This document shows, piece by piece, positions 7,635 through 16,321 of a stretch of DNA of 64,000 nucleotides; position 1 is the stretch's first letter; each line of letters starts with the position of its first letter. The notes under the pieces are model-generated. The model worked only from the letters and a program-made list of their open reading frames with translations. It did no database searches and was not told where the DNA came from. Both the position numbers and the translations under genes were made by a program. The DNA comes from JACVRW01 sp963827065 (lineage in GTDB: Bacteria; Actinomycetota; Thermoleophilia; Solirubrobacterales; Thermoleophilaceae), in NCBI GenBank assembly GCA_963827065.1, contig CAWGZM010000003.1, positions 124,001-188,000 of the forward strand, written 5' to 3'.

Positions 7635-9223
7635 GGGCTCGCCTCCGGGGGCGCCGACTCCGGCGTGCGCTCGTTAAGCGGCAGCCGGCCGCCCTCGGGG
7701 ATGCGCCCGTCGAACTCGAAGTCCCCGGGCTCGGTGCCGTCCTCGGGCTCGTCGTTGTTGATCGCGTCGAAGTCGTTGGGGATGCCGTCGTCGTCGATGT
7801 CGTCGTCGCCGCGCTGACGCGCGGGGCGGAGGGCGCCGTCCTGGCCGAACTCGGGCAGCGTGCCGCCCGCGACCATCAGCGCCACCAGCGACATCTCGGT
7901 CAGCTGGCCGGGATCCTCGTTCGCGATGTCGTCGTAGCGCTTGATGTCATCCTCGACCTCCTCGTCGTCGTCGTACATCCGGCGCTCGATCTCCTCGCGG
8001 TCGGCGACCATGAGCCAGCGGTCGTCCTGCACGATGATGTTGGAGCCGACCGCCGTGATGTTGAAGGGGCGGTCGTAGAGGTCGTCCTCGTCCACATCGT
8101 CGAAGAGCGCGGTCAGGTCCTCGCCGCCCACCTTCCCCGGGATGGTCGCTCCCATGAAGGACAGGATCGTCGGCGCGACGTCGTGCGTCGTGGCGTACCA
8201 GTCGATGTCGTCGCCGCCCTTGTCGCCGCCCGGATGCCGGATCAGGAACGGCACCTCGTAGGCGGGCCGGTACGAGGTGGGCGCCGCTATCCCCAGCATC
8301 GCGTGCTCACCGAGCGAGATGCCCTGGTCGCCGATCGCGACGACGAGCGTCGAGTCGAGCAGGTCGAGCTCCGACAGAGCGTCCATCAGCCGGCCGACCT
8401 CGGCGTCGACGGCCTCGACGTGCTTGCGGTAGGCGTTGCGAACGCGCTCTTCGTCGGCGCCGCTCCAGTTCAGCTCGACCATGCGGCCGTTCAACGGCCC
8501 GATGCCCTCCTCCTCGACCTCGCCGGGCCTCACATACACGCGCGGGGCCACGGCCGCGTCGAGCGGATCGAACGGATCGATCGCCAGGAAGAACGGCGTC
8601 TCGCCTCCGAGTCCCCGGAGCTCGCGGATGCCGGCGCGGAACGTGCGCGCGGCGGCCTTCGTCTGGCGCGCGATAGCCGGCAGCAGCTCGCTCTCGATGC
8701 CGGCCTGCCCGGTCGAGGGGGAGCGCGCCGTCGCCCCCGTCGTCTTCACATCCGGCCAGCGTGCACCGGTCAGCGTCGGGTTGTCGCTCACGTAGGCGGT
8801 CGTGACGCCGTGCTCGCGCAGCGTCTCCGTCAGCACCGGCTGGTGGTCCCAGATCGGCGTGAAGCCCGGGACCGGCGCGAGCCCGTCGGTGCGCCGCCAG
8901 TCGCGGAACGGGTAGGCGCGCATCCCGGTGATGAGCGCACGGCGCGCGGACAGCCCGGGCATCGACTCGGGGACGGTGCGGTCGAAGCGCAGCGAGTCAC
9001 CGGTCAGGTCGTTCAGGTTCGGAGTGTCGGCCGGCGAGCCGCCCTCGAAGGCGTCGACGTGGTCCTGGCGCACGAGCGGCAGCACGACGAGCACGACGTT
9101 CTGCGAGCCGTCGCGGTCGTCCTGCTGGGCAGATGCGGCGGTGGGGAGCGCGCCTAGGCCGAAGATGCCCGCGCCAGCGGCGCCGATGCCGCCGCGACGG
9201 AGGAGCGAGCGCCGGCTGATCAC
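7631..9223 (-). CDS. sulfatase-fold protein with a degenerate active site (probable pseudoenzyme), Tat-exported
   Basis: A 530-residue paralogue of the gene just upstream. It has a twin-arginine signal (SRRSLLRRGG, then a hydrophobic stretch to ASA near 32) and the sulfatase fold pattern. The catalytic positions are changed when aligned to its neighbour: the metal aspartate is proline (P49 in VLPLVRQD), the nucleophile position is glycine (G90 in MPGLSARRALITG), the Asp-His pair is Asp-Gln (D299-Q300), the following Lys-His is Ile-Ala, and the DPHEP histidine is leucine. The tail from about residue 470 is very acidic and contains DDDIDDDGIPNDFD, like a calcium-binding thrombospondin type 3 repeat. 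It probably binds rather than hydrolyses. It overlaps both neighbours by 4 bases. Confidence 0.8.
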   Translation of the reverse strand: MISRRSLLRRGGIGAAGAGIFGLGALPTAASAQQDDRDGSQNVVLVVLPLVRQDHVDAFEGGSPADTPNLNDLTGDSLRFDRTVPESMPGLSARRALITGMRAYPFRDWRRTDGLAPVPGFTPIWDHQPVLTETLREHGVTTAYVSDNPTLTGARWPDVKTTGATARSPSTGQAGIESELLPAIARQTKAAARTFRAGIRELRGLGGETPFFLAIDPFDPLDAAVAPRVYVRPGEVEEEGIGPLNGRMVELNWSGADEERVRNAYRKHVEAVDAEVGRLMDALSELDLLDSTLVVAIGDQGISLGEHAMLGIAAPTSYRPAYEVPFLIRHPGGDKGGDDIDWYATTHDVAPTILSFMGATIPGKVGGEDLTALFDDVDEDDLYDRPFNITAVGSNIIVQDDRWLMVADREEIERRMYDDDEEVEDDIKRYDDIANEDPGQLTEMSLVALMVAGGTLPEFGQDGALRPARQRGDDDIDDDGIPNDFDAINNDEPEDGTEPGDFEFDGRIPEGGRLPLNERTPESAPPEASP

Positions 9224-10764
9224 CCCCCGATCACCGCCTTGGCGCCGCTCGGCGCGAACTGCGGCAGCGTCCCGCCGGCCTCGTCCTCGAGAATGCGCCA
9301 GAGCCGGTCGACGATCTCGGGATGCTGGTCCGCAACGTCGGTCAGCTCCTCCGGATCGGACCTCTTGTCGTAGAGCCGCTTGCGCATGCCCTCGCTGTCC
9401 GAGAGCAGGAACCAGTCGAGGTCGCCGGCGAGTACGTAGTCGTCGTAGCAGGAGGTGAAGTGGGGCCGTGGCGGCGGCTCACGCCCGTCGAAGAAGACCG
9501 ACAGGTCCTCGCCCCCCATCAGCCCGGGCGCGCGCACGCCCATGAAGCCGAGCGCCGTGCGCGGCAGGTCGTGCGTCGACGCGAAGTAGTCGCTCGTGTC
9601 GCCGGCGCGCTTGCCCTCGGGGTGCCGGATCATGCATGGCACGTGGTAGATGTGCCAGTGCGCCCGCGCCCCGTGCTTTCCGAGGACGCCGTGCTCGCCG
9701 AGCGTCAGGCCGTGATCCGACATGTACATGATCACGGTGTTGTCGAGCAGCTTCTGGCGATCGAGCTCGTTCATCAGCCGCCCTACCCACTCGTCGACGA
9801 ACTCGACCTCGGCGGCATAGAGCTCGCGCACGCGCTGGATCGTCTCGTCGTCCACGTCGACGTCGATCACCCACGAGTACGGGGTCTCGAACGGCTGGAT
9901 CGGCGTGATGCCCTGCTTCTCGATGCCCTTCGGCGTCGTGCCGAAGCGCGCCTGATACACGCGCGGGGCGTCGAGCGGCTCGTGCGGGTCGAATGCATCG
10001 ATGCCTAGGAACCACGGCTTGCCCTCTTCCTTCAGGTCGTCGAGCAGGCGCAGGCCGGAGCGGATGACGCGCGCGGTCGGGTAGTCGCCGTCCGAGTCGC
10101 GGTAGACGGAGTTCCAGCCCGCCATCGCCCGCAGGCGCCCGACCTCGACCGTGTCCGACAGCTCGGGCAGCAGGTAGCGCTCGATCGTCGAGCGCGTGGC
10201 CGGGCGCTTGTAGGGCTTGTTGAGGAAGCGGTAGGCACCTTGCGAGTAGCTCGGCTTGACGACGTCGAGCGTGCGCCGGAAGTTCGAGAAGCGCGGGCCG
10301 ATCAGGAACGGGTTGTCCGTGCAGTAGGCGGTCTCGACGTCGGCCTCGCCGAGCACCTCGGTCACGATCGGCTGGAAGTCGGGGATCGGGATCCAGCCGG
10401 GCCCGACGGGGAGGCCCTTGGTCGGGACGTAGTTGCGGAACGGGAACGAGCGGACGCCCGTCAGGAGCGCGCGCCGGGCGGGGCCGGTCGGCATTGCCTC
10501 GGGCACGGCGTGGGTGAAAGCGAGCGAGTCGTTGGCGAGCGCGTCGAGGTTCGGCGTCTTCGCCAGCGAGTTCTCGTTGTAGTAGGAGAGATAGTCCGCA
10601 CGCGTCGAGTCCGTGAATAGGAGCAGGACGTTCGGCGCGTCCTCGTCGTGGTCGGTCGACGGCTCGAAGTAGTCGTCGCCGCACGCGGATGCCGCGAGCG
10701 CGGCGGCGCCGGTCGCGCCCGCCCCAAACAGCCCTCGTCGTGTAAAGCCGCCCCGCGAGCCCAT
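9220..10764 (-). CDS. sulfatase/alkaline-phosphatase superfamily hydrolase with Thr at the nucleophile position, Tat-exported
   Basis: A 514-residue exported protein. The N-terminus has a twin-arginine motif (FTRRGLFGAG) and a possible lipobox ending at C28. Superfamily residues are kept: metal aspartate in FTDSTRAD (D52), DPHEP (D259, H261), SDHG (D350-H351) and GKHG (K363-H364). At the usual C/S-X-P-X-R site the sequence is T93-G-P-A-R97. Threonine cannot be converted to formylglycine, so a classical sulfatase is unlikely; threonine is the direct nucleophile in superfamily phosphotransferases and phosphatases such as LtaS, EptA and PafA. I infer a phospho-ester or phospho-transfer activity at the envelope. 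It is first in a three-gene coupled operon with its degenerate paralogue and an MFS exporter. Confidence 0.82.
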   Translation of the reverse strand: MGSRGGFTRRGLFGAGATGAAALAASACGDDYFEPSTDHDEDAPNVLLLFTDSTRADYLSYYNENSLAKTPNLDALANDSLAFTHAVPEAMPTGPARRALLTGVRSFPFRNYVPTKGLPVGPGWIPIPDFQPIVTEVLGEADVETAYCTDNPFLIGPRFSNFRRTLDVVKPSYSQGAYRFLNKPYKRPATRSTIERYLLPELSDTVEVGRLRAMAGWNSVYRDSDGDYPTARVIRSGLRLLDDLKEEGKPWFLGIDAFDPHEPLDAPRVYQARFGTTPKGIEKQGITPIQPFETPYSWVIDVDVDDETIQRVRELYAAEVEFVDEWVGRLMNELDRQKLLDNTVIMYMSDHGLTLGEHGVLGKHGARAHWHIYHVPCMIRHPEGKRAGDTSDYFASTHDLPRTALGFMGVRAPGLMGGEDLSVFFDGREPPPRPHFTSCYDDYVLAGDLDWFLLSDSEGMRKRLYDKRSDPEELTDVADQHPEIVDRLWRILEDEAGGTLPQFAPSGAKAVIGG

Positions 10765-10870
10765 TCCGAGGGCCGCAGGCTAGCTGACGACCTGGCCGTC
10801 GCCCGGTCTCCATTGGTGGTTACGGCCTCTTAATGGGTTGGACGCGCGCTCGTAACCAGCAGGCCCCGGG

Positions 10871-10876
10871 TAACCC
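10871..10876 (+). promoter_or_regulatory. possible leaderless -10 box (TAACCC) of the GDPD/phytase gene
   Basis: TAACCC lies six bases before the ATG at 10883. It deviates from TANNNT at the last base. The 118-base gap also holds the divergent promoter of the sulfatase-fold operon, which I could not place. Confidence 0.25.
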
Positions 10877-10882
10877 GAAAGC

Positions 10883-13171
10883 ATGCCGCCCATGAACCGC
10901 ACCCGCCTGCTGTCGCTCGCCCTCCTCCTCGTCCTGGCGCTCACGGGAGTGTCAGTCGCCCGCGACGGCGACCGCCACGGCAAGGACCACCGTGCCGACC
11001 CGCTCGTGATAGCCCACCGCGGCGCCTCCGGCTACCGGCCCGAGCACACACTGGCGGCATACGAGCTCGGGGCGCGGCTCGGCGCCGACTACGTCGAGCC
11101 CGACCTCGTGCGGACGAAGGACGGCGTCCTCGTCGCGCGGCACGAGAACGAGATCTCCGGGACGACCGACGTTGCGAGCCGGCACGAGTTCGCCGCTCGC
11201 CGCACCACGAAGGTGATCGACGGCGTGACGCTGACGGGCTGGTTCACCGAGGACTTCACGCTTGCCGAGCTGAAGACGCTACGGGCGATCGAGCGCATCC
11301 CGGCGCTCAGGCCGCGCAACACGCGCTTCAACGGCTTCTACGAGGTGCCCACCTTCCAGGAGGTCATCGACCTCACCAAGCGGCTCTCGCGCGAGCTCGG
11401 CCGGCCGATCGGGATCTACCCCGAGACGAAGCACCCGACCTACTTCCGCGGCATCGGGCTGCCGCTCGAGGAGCCGCTCGTGCGCGCACTCGAGCGCAAC
11501 GGCCTCAACAGCCGGCACGCGAAGGTGTTCGTCCAGTCATTCGAGATCGGCAACCTGAAGATGCTCGACCGTGAGCTGCGGGTCCCGCTGGTGCAGCTGC
11601 TCGGCGCCCCGACCCAGAGGCCGTATGACTTCGTGGTGTCGGGCGACCCGCGTACCTACGCGGACATGGCGACGCCCGCCGGCCTGCGCGACATCGCGAG
11701 GTACGCCGACGGCGTTGGCCCGTCGAAGGACTACATCGTCCCGCGCGACGCCGCCGGCAACTCGCTGCCGCCGACCACGTTCGTCGAGGACGCCCACGAC
11801 GCCGGCCTGCTCGTCCACCCCTACACGTTCCGCAACGAGAACAGCTTCCTCCCGCTCGAGCTGCGCTCGTCGGCCGACCCGGCCGCCTACGGCAACGCGG
11901 CCGCCGAGTACGAGCAGTTCTTCGCGCTCGGCGTCGACGGCCTCTTCTCCGACAACGCCGACACCGCCGTCCGCGCCCGCGGCGGCGGCAAGCCCGGCGA
12001 CGGCGAGGCGCGGTTGCTCGCCCGGGCGATCCTGCCGTCTGACGCCTACCAGCCCGGACCGCCGTCTGGCGCGCTCGTCAGCCCGGACAACGGCGTGACG
12101 CCGCCCTTCCCGAGCCAGCCACTCCCCGGCTTCTCGGCGGTTCTCGATGGGCCGGCAGGGACCTTCTACGGCATGCCTGACAACGGCTACGGCGCGAAGG
12201 CGAACTCGGCCGACTTCCTGCTGCGGCTTTACCGGATTAGGCCTCATTTCAAGACGGCCTCCGGTGGGAGCGGCATCGTCGACGTGCTCGGCTTCGTGCA
12301 GCTGCGCGACCCGGACAACCACGTGAGCTTCCCGCTCACGCGGCCCGACCGGCTGCTCACCGGCGCGGACTTCGACCCCGAGTCTGTGCGCCGAGCGCCG
12401 AACGGCGATCTCTGGTTCGGCGACGAGTTCGGGCCCTTCCTCCTGCACACCGACGCGAGTGGTCGCCTGCTCGAGGCGCCGATCCCCCTGCCGGACGTGC
12501 AGTCGCCGCAGAACCCGTTCCTGCCCGATCCCGACGCGTGGGACATCCCGGCGAGCCGCGGCTTCGAGCCAATGGCGCTCAGCACGGACGGCCGCCGCCT
12601 CTACCCGATGCTCGAGGGCGCGCTTCGCACCGATCCCGACCCGCGCCGGCGCGTGCTCAACGAGTTCTCGATCCGCGCAGGCGAGTACACGGGCCGCACC
12701 TGGAACTACCGCGTCGACGCGGAGTTCCCGACCGCCGTGATCGGCGACATGACGGCCGTCGACCGCAACCGGTTCGTTCTGATCGAGCGCGACGACTTCC
12801 AGGGCGTCGAGGCGCAGCAGAAGAAGATCTACCTGATCGACCTGCGCAAGGTCGACGACGAGGGCTATCTCGAGAAGGAGCGCGTGCTCGACCTGCTGGC
12901 GATCCGTGATCCGTACGGCGTGTCGCTGCCCGCGCGCCCCGGTGAGTTCGGCGTCGGCGACCCGTTCTCGTTCCCGCTGCAGTCGGTCGAGAGCTTCGAG
13001 GTCCTCGACGACGATTTTCATCGCTCGCACCCGGCCAAGCCGGGCGCTCGCGCACGGCGCCTGCTCATCGCCAACGACAACAACTACCCGAACAGCGACG
13101 GTCGCTGGCTCGCGCGTGACCGCCCCGACGACGTCGAGCTGATCGTCGTGAAGCTGGGCGACAAGCTCTAG
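10883..13171 (+). CDS. exported glycerophosphodiester phosphodiesterase fused to an esterase-like phytase domain
   Basis: A 762-residue protein with a Sec signal peptide (residues 5-26). Residues 40-370 are a GDPD barrel: IAHRGASGYRPEHTLAAY (H45, E54), YVEPDLVRTKDGVLVARHENE (E72, D74, H87) and IYPETKHP carry the catalytic histidines and metal ligands; it should release glycerol-3-phosphate from glycerophosphodiesters. Residues 380-760 match the esterase-like phytase family: GFSAVLDGPAGTFYGMPDNGYG, GADFDPESVRRAPNGDLWFGDEFGPFLL and NRFVLIERDD. Both halves attack organic phosphate, so a periplasmic or extracellular phosphate-scavenging role is likely (inference). Its TAG stop overlaps the TAG of the convergent acyl-CoA ligase within a shared CTAG. 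A second in-frame ATG lies three codons after the start. Confidence 0.85.
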   Translation: MPPMNRTRLLSLALLLVLALTGVSVARDGDRHGKDHRADPLVIAHRGASGYRPEHTLAAYELGARLGADYVEPDLVRTKDGVLVARHENEISGTTDVASRHEFAARRTTKVIDGVTLTGWFTEDFTLAELKTLRAIERIPALRPRNTRFNGFYEVPTFQEVIDLTKRLSRELGRPIGIYPETKHPTYFRGIGLPLEEPLVRALERNGLNSRHAKVFVQSFEIGNLKMLDRELRVPLVQLLGAPTQRPYDFVVSGDPRTYADMATPAGLRDIARYADGVGPSKDYIVPRDAAGNSLPPTTFVEDAHDAGLLVHPYTFRNENSFLPLELRSSADPAAYGNAAAEYEQFFALGVDGLFSDNADTAVRARGGGKPGDGEARLLARAILPSDAYQPGPPSGALVSPDNGVTPPFPSQPLPGFSAVLDGPAGTFYGMPDNGYGAKANSADFLLRLYRIRPHFKTASGGSGIVDVLGFVQLRDPDNHVSFPLTRPDRLLTGADFDPESVRRAPNGDLWFGDEFGPFLLHTDASGRLLEAPIPLPDVQSPQNPFLPDPDAWDIPASRGFEPMALSTDGRRLYPMLEGALRTDPDPRRRVLNEFSIRAGEYTGRTWNYRVDAEFPTAVIGDMTAVDRNRFVLIERDDFQGVEAQQKKIYLIDLRKVDDEGYLEKERVLDLLAIRDPYGVSLPARPGEFGVGDPFSFPLQSVESFEVLDDDFHRSHPAKPGARARRLLIANDNNYPNSDGRWLARDRPDDVELIVVKLGDKL

Positions 13172-14688
13172 GAGGAGGCGCCCGTCCGCACCTCGGCGGG
13201 CGCCTCGATCTCGCGCTTCAGGATCTTGCCGGTCGGGCCCTTCGGCAGCTCGTCCAGGAACCAGACCTTGCGCGGGTACTTGTACGCCGCCACCTGCTCC
13301 TTGACGTACGTCTTCAGCTCCTGGGCGTCGAGCGTCTCGCCCTCCTTGAGGACGACCGCCGCGGCCACTTCCTCGCCGAGCGAGTCGTCGGGGATGCCGA
13401 CGACGGCTGCCTCCTGCACCGCCGGATGCTCGTAGAGGATCTCTTCGACCTCGCGCGGGTAGACGTTGTAGCCGCCGCGGATGATCAGGTCCTTCTTGCG
13501 GTCGACGATGAAGAAGTAGCCGTCCTCGTCGACCTTGGCCATGTCTCCCGAGCGGAACCAGCCGTCGGCGTCGATCGCCTCGTCGGTCGCCTCGGGGCGC
13601 TCCCAGTAGCCCTTCATGACGTTGTGGCCGCGGATCACGATCTCGCCGACCTCGCCCTGGGCCGCCTCGTTGCCGTCGTCGTCCCAGATCCGCATCTCGA
13701 CCCCCTCGATCGGCGTCCCGATCGAGCCGGCCTTGCGCTCCTTGTCAGGGTGGTTGAAGGACGCGACCGGGGAGGTCTCAGAGAGGCCGTAGCCCTCGAG
13801 AATCGGTGAGTCGAACTTCTCCTCGAAGGCGCGAATCAGTTCGACCGGGATCGCCGCGCCGCCCGACATGCAGAGCCGCAGCGTCGACACGTCCGTGCTG
13901 TCGGCGCGGTTCGCGTGGAGCATCGCGTTGTACATCGTCGGGACGCCCTGGAACACGCTCACGCCGTCGCGCTCGATGATCTCGAGCGCCTTCTCCGGGT
14001 CGAAGCGCGGGATCATCGTGACCGTGGCCCCAACCGAGACCGCGCTGTTCATCGTGCAGGTCTGCCCGAAGGAGTGGAAGAGGGGGAGCGCGCCGAGCAG
14101 CACATCCTCGTGCGAGAACTTGCCGAGCGTGACCGACGTCATCGAGCAGTTCCTGTGCAGGTTCGGGTGAGTCAGCTCGGCGCCCTTGGGCTTGCCGGTC
14201 GTGCCCGAGGTGTAGAGGATCACCGCCGTGTCCTCAGTGCCGCGCTCGACGACGTCCTCGACCGCGTCCTGCTCGCCGAGCAGCTGCTCGAACTCGCCCG
14301 GGGTGACGAGGATGCACTCGCTTCCCGCCGCGGCGGCGCCCGCCTCGGCCGCCTCGCCGAAGCCGTGCCAGGCGAACAGCAGCTTGGCGCCCGAGTCGTC
14401 GAGGTAGTAGGCGACCTCGCGCTCCTTGAGGAGCACGTTCATCGGCACGACAACCGCGCCCGCGCGCAGGATCCCGTAGTAGATCGCGGGGAAGTAGGGG
14501 ACGTTCGGGAGCATCAGCCCGACCCGGTCGCCGGGCTCGACGCCCTTCGCCTTCAGCAGGCCCGCCACGCGCGCGCTCGCGCCGTCGAGCGCCGCATACG
14601 TCAGCTCGGCGTCGTCCAGCTTGAAGGCGACCCGGTCGCCGTGCTCGGCCGCGGTGTCCGTGAGGATCCGCGCCAGGTTCTCGCTCAT
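13168..14688 (-). CDS. acyl-CoA ligase (class I adenylate-forming enzyme, FadD-like)
   Basis: A 506-residue cytoplasmic enzyme that activates a carboxylic acid with ATP and couples it to CoA, probably a medium or long-chain fatty acid. Signatures: ILYTSGTTGKPKGAELTH (P-loop), GYGLSETSPV, GWFRSGDMAKVDEDGYFFIVDRKKDLIIRGGYNVYPREVE and PRKVWFLDELPKGPTGKILKRE with the catalytic lysine. The ATG at 14688 is preceded by a purine-rich GGGAGAGAGGGA. A longer frame to 14817 runs through a palindrome and is not the true start. A TACGCT box at about 14717-14722 may be the -10. It lies downstream of nuoN on the same strand, separated by a long palindrome, and converges with the GDPD gene. Confidence 0.88.
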   Translation of the reverse strand: MSENLARILTDTAAEHGDRVAFKLDDAELTYAALDGASARVAGLLKAKGVEPGDRVGLMLPNVPYFPAIYYGILRAGAVVVPMNVLLKEREVAYYLDDSGAKLLFAWHGFGEAAEAGAAAAGSECILVTPGEFEQLLGEQDAVEDVVERGTEDTAVILYTSGTTGKPKGAELTHPNLHRNCSMTSVTLGKFSHEDVLLGALPLFHSFGQTCTMNSAVSVGATVTMIPRFDPEKALEIIERDGVSVFQGVPTMYNAMLHANRADSTDVSTLRLCMSGGAAIPVELIRAFEEKFDSPILEGYGLSETSPVASFNHPDKERKAGSIGTPIEGVEMRIWDDDGNEAAQGEVGEIVIRGHNVMKGYWERPEATDEAIDADGWFRSGDMAKVDEDGYFFIVDRKKDLIIRGGYNVYPREVEEILYEHPAVQEAAVVGIPDDSLGEEVAAAVVLKEGETLDAQELKTYVKEQVAAYKYPRKVWFLDELPKGPTGKILKREIEAPAEVRTGASS

Positions 14689-14723
14689 TCCCTCTCTCCC
14701 TCGGTTGCTGCCCCGCAGCGTAG

Positions 14724-14779
14724 AGGGGTCAGGTCTTGCAATCCAGCATCCAGATGCTGGATTGCAAGACCTGACCCCT
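14724..14779. repeat. 27-bp perfect inverted repeat with a 2-base centre
   Basis: Two arms of 27 bases (14724-14750 and 14753-14779) are exact reverse complements around CA. The outer ends read AGGGGTCAGGTCTTGCA and TGCAAGACCTGACCCCT. It lies between nuoN and the acyl-CoA ligase gene, with no open frame of its own. As RNA it would form a very stable hairpin that could end or stabilise the long nuo message, and as DNA it resembles a REP/MITE-like unit. I saw no second copy in the window. Confidence 0.85.
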
Positions 14780-14782
14780 TCG

Positions 14783-16321
14783 TCAGCGCAGCTGTGAAAG
14801 GGCCGTGCCCACGTCACGCGCCGCGTCGAACAGGGGCTCCGGCCAGAGGCCGAACAGCACCGTGAGGACCGCGCAGACGATCGCGACGGCCGCCACCTCG
14901 GGCTGGGCGCGCGTGTCGGCCTCGGGCGACCAGCCCGAGACCGGCTTGACGCGGCGGGCGGGCATCGAGGGCAACTCGATCTCGTAGCGGCCCATCCACA
15001 TCGCGGCGACCACGCGCAGGTAGTAGGCGAGTGAGAGGATCGAGCCGACGACGATGGCGATGCCGAGCCACGTGTAGTCGCCGTCGACGCTCGCGTCGAT
15101 CAGGAAGAACTTGCCGATGAAGCCGCCGGTCGCGGGGAAGCCGGCCAGGGAGAGCATCGCGATCGTCATCGGCCAGGCAAGCCACGGGTGGCTCTGGCCG
15201 AGGTTCTCGAACGAGGCGAGGTCGTCGCCGTGCTCGGACACGCGCTCGCGTGCCACCACGACCGCGAAGGCAGCCACGTTCATCAGGAAGTAGACGGCCA
15301 GGTAGAAGACGGTTGCCTGGAGGCCGAGGTTCGTCCCGACGACCACGCCCGCAAGCAGGTAGCCGGCCTGCGCCACGCTCGACCAGGCGAGCATCCGCTT
15401 GAGCGAGCGCTGGGCGATCGCGCCGACGTTGCCGATGACGATCGTCGTCGCCGCCAGCACGGCCAGCGCCGGCGCCCACTCGAGCTGGGCGAGCCCGAGG
15501 GCGTGCCCAAAGAAGCGCAGGAAGATCGCGAACGCCGCCGCCTTGGTCGCCACCGCCATGAAGGTCGTGATCGGAGTGGGCGCGCCCTGGTAGACGTCCG
15601 GCGTCCACTGGTGGAAGGGCGCCACCGAGGCCTTGAAGGCGAGCCCGGTGATCGTCAGCCCGATGCCGCTGAGGAGCAGCGGGTCGGTGGCGGACAGCTC
15701 GTCGCCGCCGAGCGCGGAGGAGATGCCGTCGAACTGCATCGAGCCGGTCGCGCCGTAGATGAGCGCCAGCCCGTACAGGAGCGTCGCCGAGCCGACCGAC
15801 CCGATGACGAGGTACTTGAGCCCCGACTCGAGCGACTCGCGCTTGAAGAGCTCGGTCGCGCACAGCACGTAGAGCGGGATCGAGAGCACCTCGATGCCGA
15901 TGAAGAGCGTGATCAGGTTCTCGGCGCCGGCCAGCACCACCATGCCCGTGATCGAGCCGAGCAGCAGCGCGTAGTACTCGCCCTGGCCGGCGGTGCGCGG
16001 AGCGTCCGCGCGCAGCGACAGCAGGATCGCCACGAGCCCCGCCGCGTAGAAGAGCATCGAGAGCCCGAGCGTCAGCGTGTCCATCGCGAGCGCGCCCTCG
16101 ATGATCGGCTGGTTGTCACCCGGGTCCCAGATCCAGATCGTGAGGCCGATCGCGATCAGGATCGTTGCCGCCGTGAGCCCCGGCACGAGCGAGCGGCGCA
16201 CGAACTGCGACCGGAACAGCCCGACCATCATCACGACGACGCAGCCGCCCACGAGCGCCAGCAGCGGCGACAGCAGCTTGTAGTCGATCTCCGGCGCCTG
16301 TACCTGTGCGAGCAGGCTCAC
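14783..16321 (-). CDS. nuoN: NADH-quinone oxidoreductase subunit N
   Basis: Membrane antiporter-like subunit of complex I, 512 residues, about 14 helices. The proton-channel lysine/glutamate region is present (LFIGIEVLSIPLYVL, FKASVAPFHQWTPDVYQGAPTPITTF, KRMLAWSSVAQAGYLLAG). The GTG start at 16321 overlaps the nuoM stop by 4 bases (GTGA). It is the last gene of the nuoA-N operon; a 27-bp palindrome follows its stop by 3 bases. Confidence 0.93.
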   Translation of the reverse strand: MSLLAQVQAPEIDYKLLSPLLALVGGCVVVMMVGLFRSQFVRRSLVPGLTAATILIAIGLTIWIWDPGDNQPIIEGALAMDTLTLGLSMLFYAAGLVAILLSLRADAPRTAGQGEYYALLLGSITGMVVLAGAENLITLFIGIEVLSIPLYVLCATELFKRESLESGLKYLVIGSVGSATLLYGLALIYGATGSMQFDGISSALGGDELSATDPLLLSGIGLTITGLAFKASVAPFHQWTPDVYQGAPTPITTFMAVATKAAAFAIFLRFFGHALGLAQLEWAPALAVLAATTIVIGNVGAIAQRSLKRMLAWSSVAQAGYLLAGVVVGTNLGLQATVFYLAVYFLMNVAAFAVVVARERVSEHGDDLASFENLGQSHPWLAWPMTIAMLSLAGFPATGGFIGKFFLIDASVDGDYTWLGIAIVVGSILSLAYYLRVVAAMWMGRYEIELPSMPARRVKPVSGWSPEADTRAQPEVAAVAIVCAVLTVLFGLWPEPLFDAARDVGTALSQLR

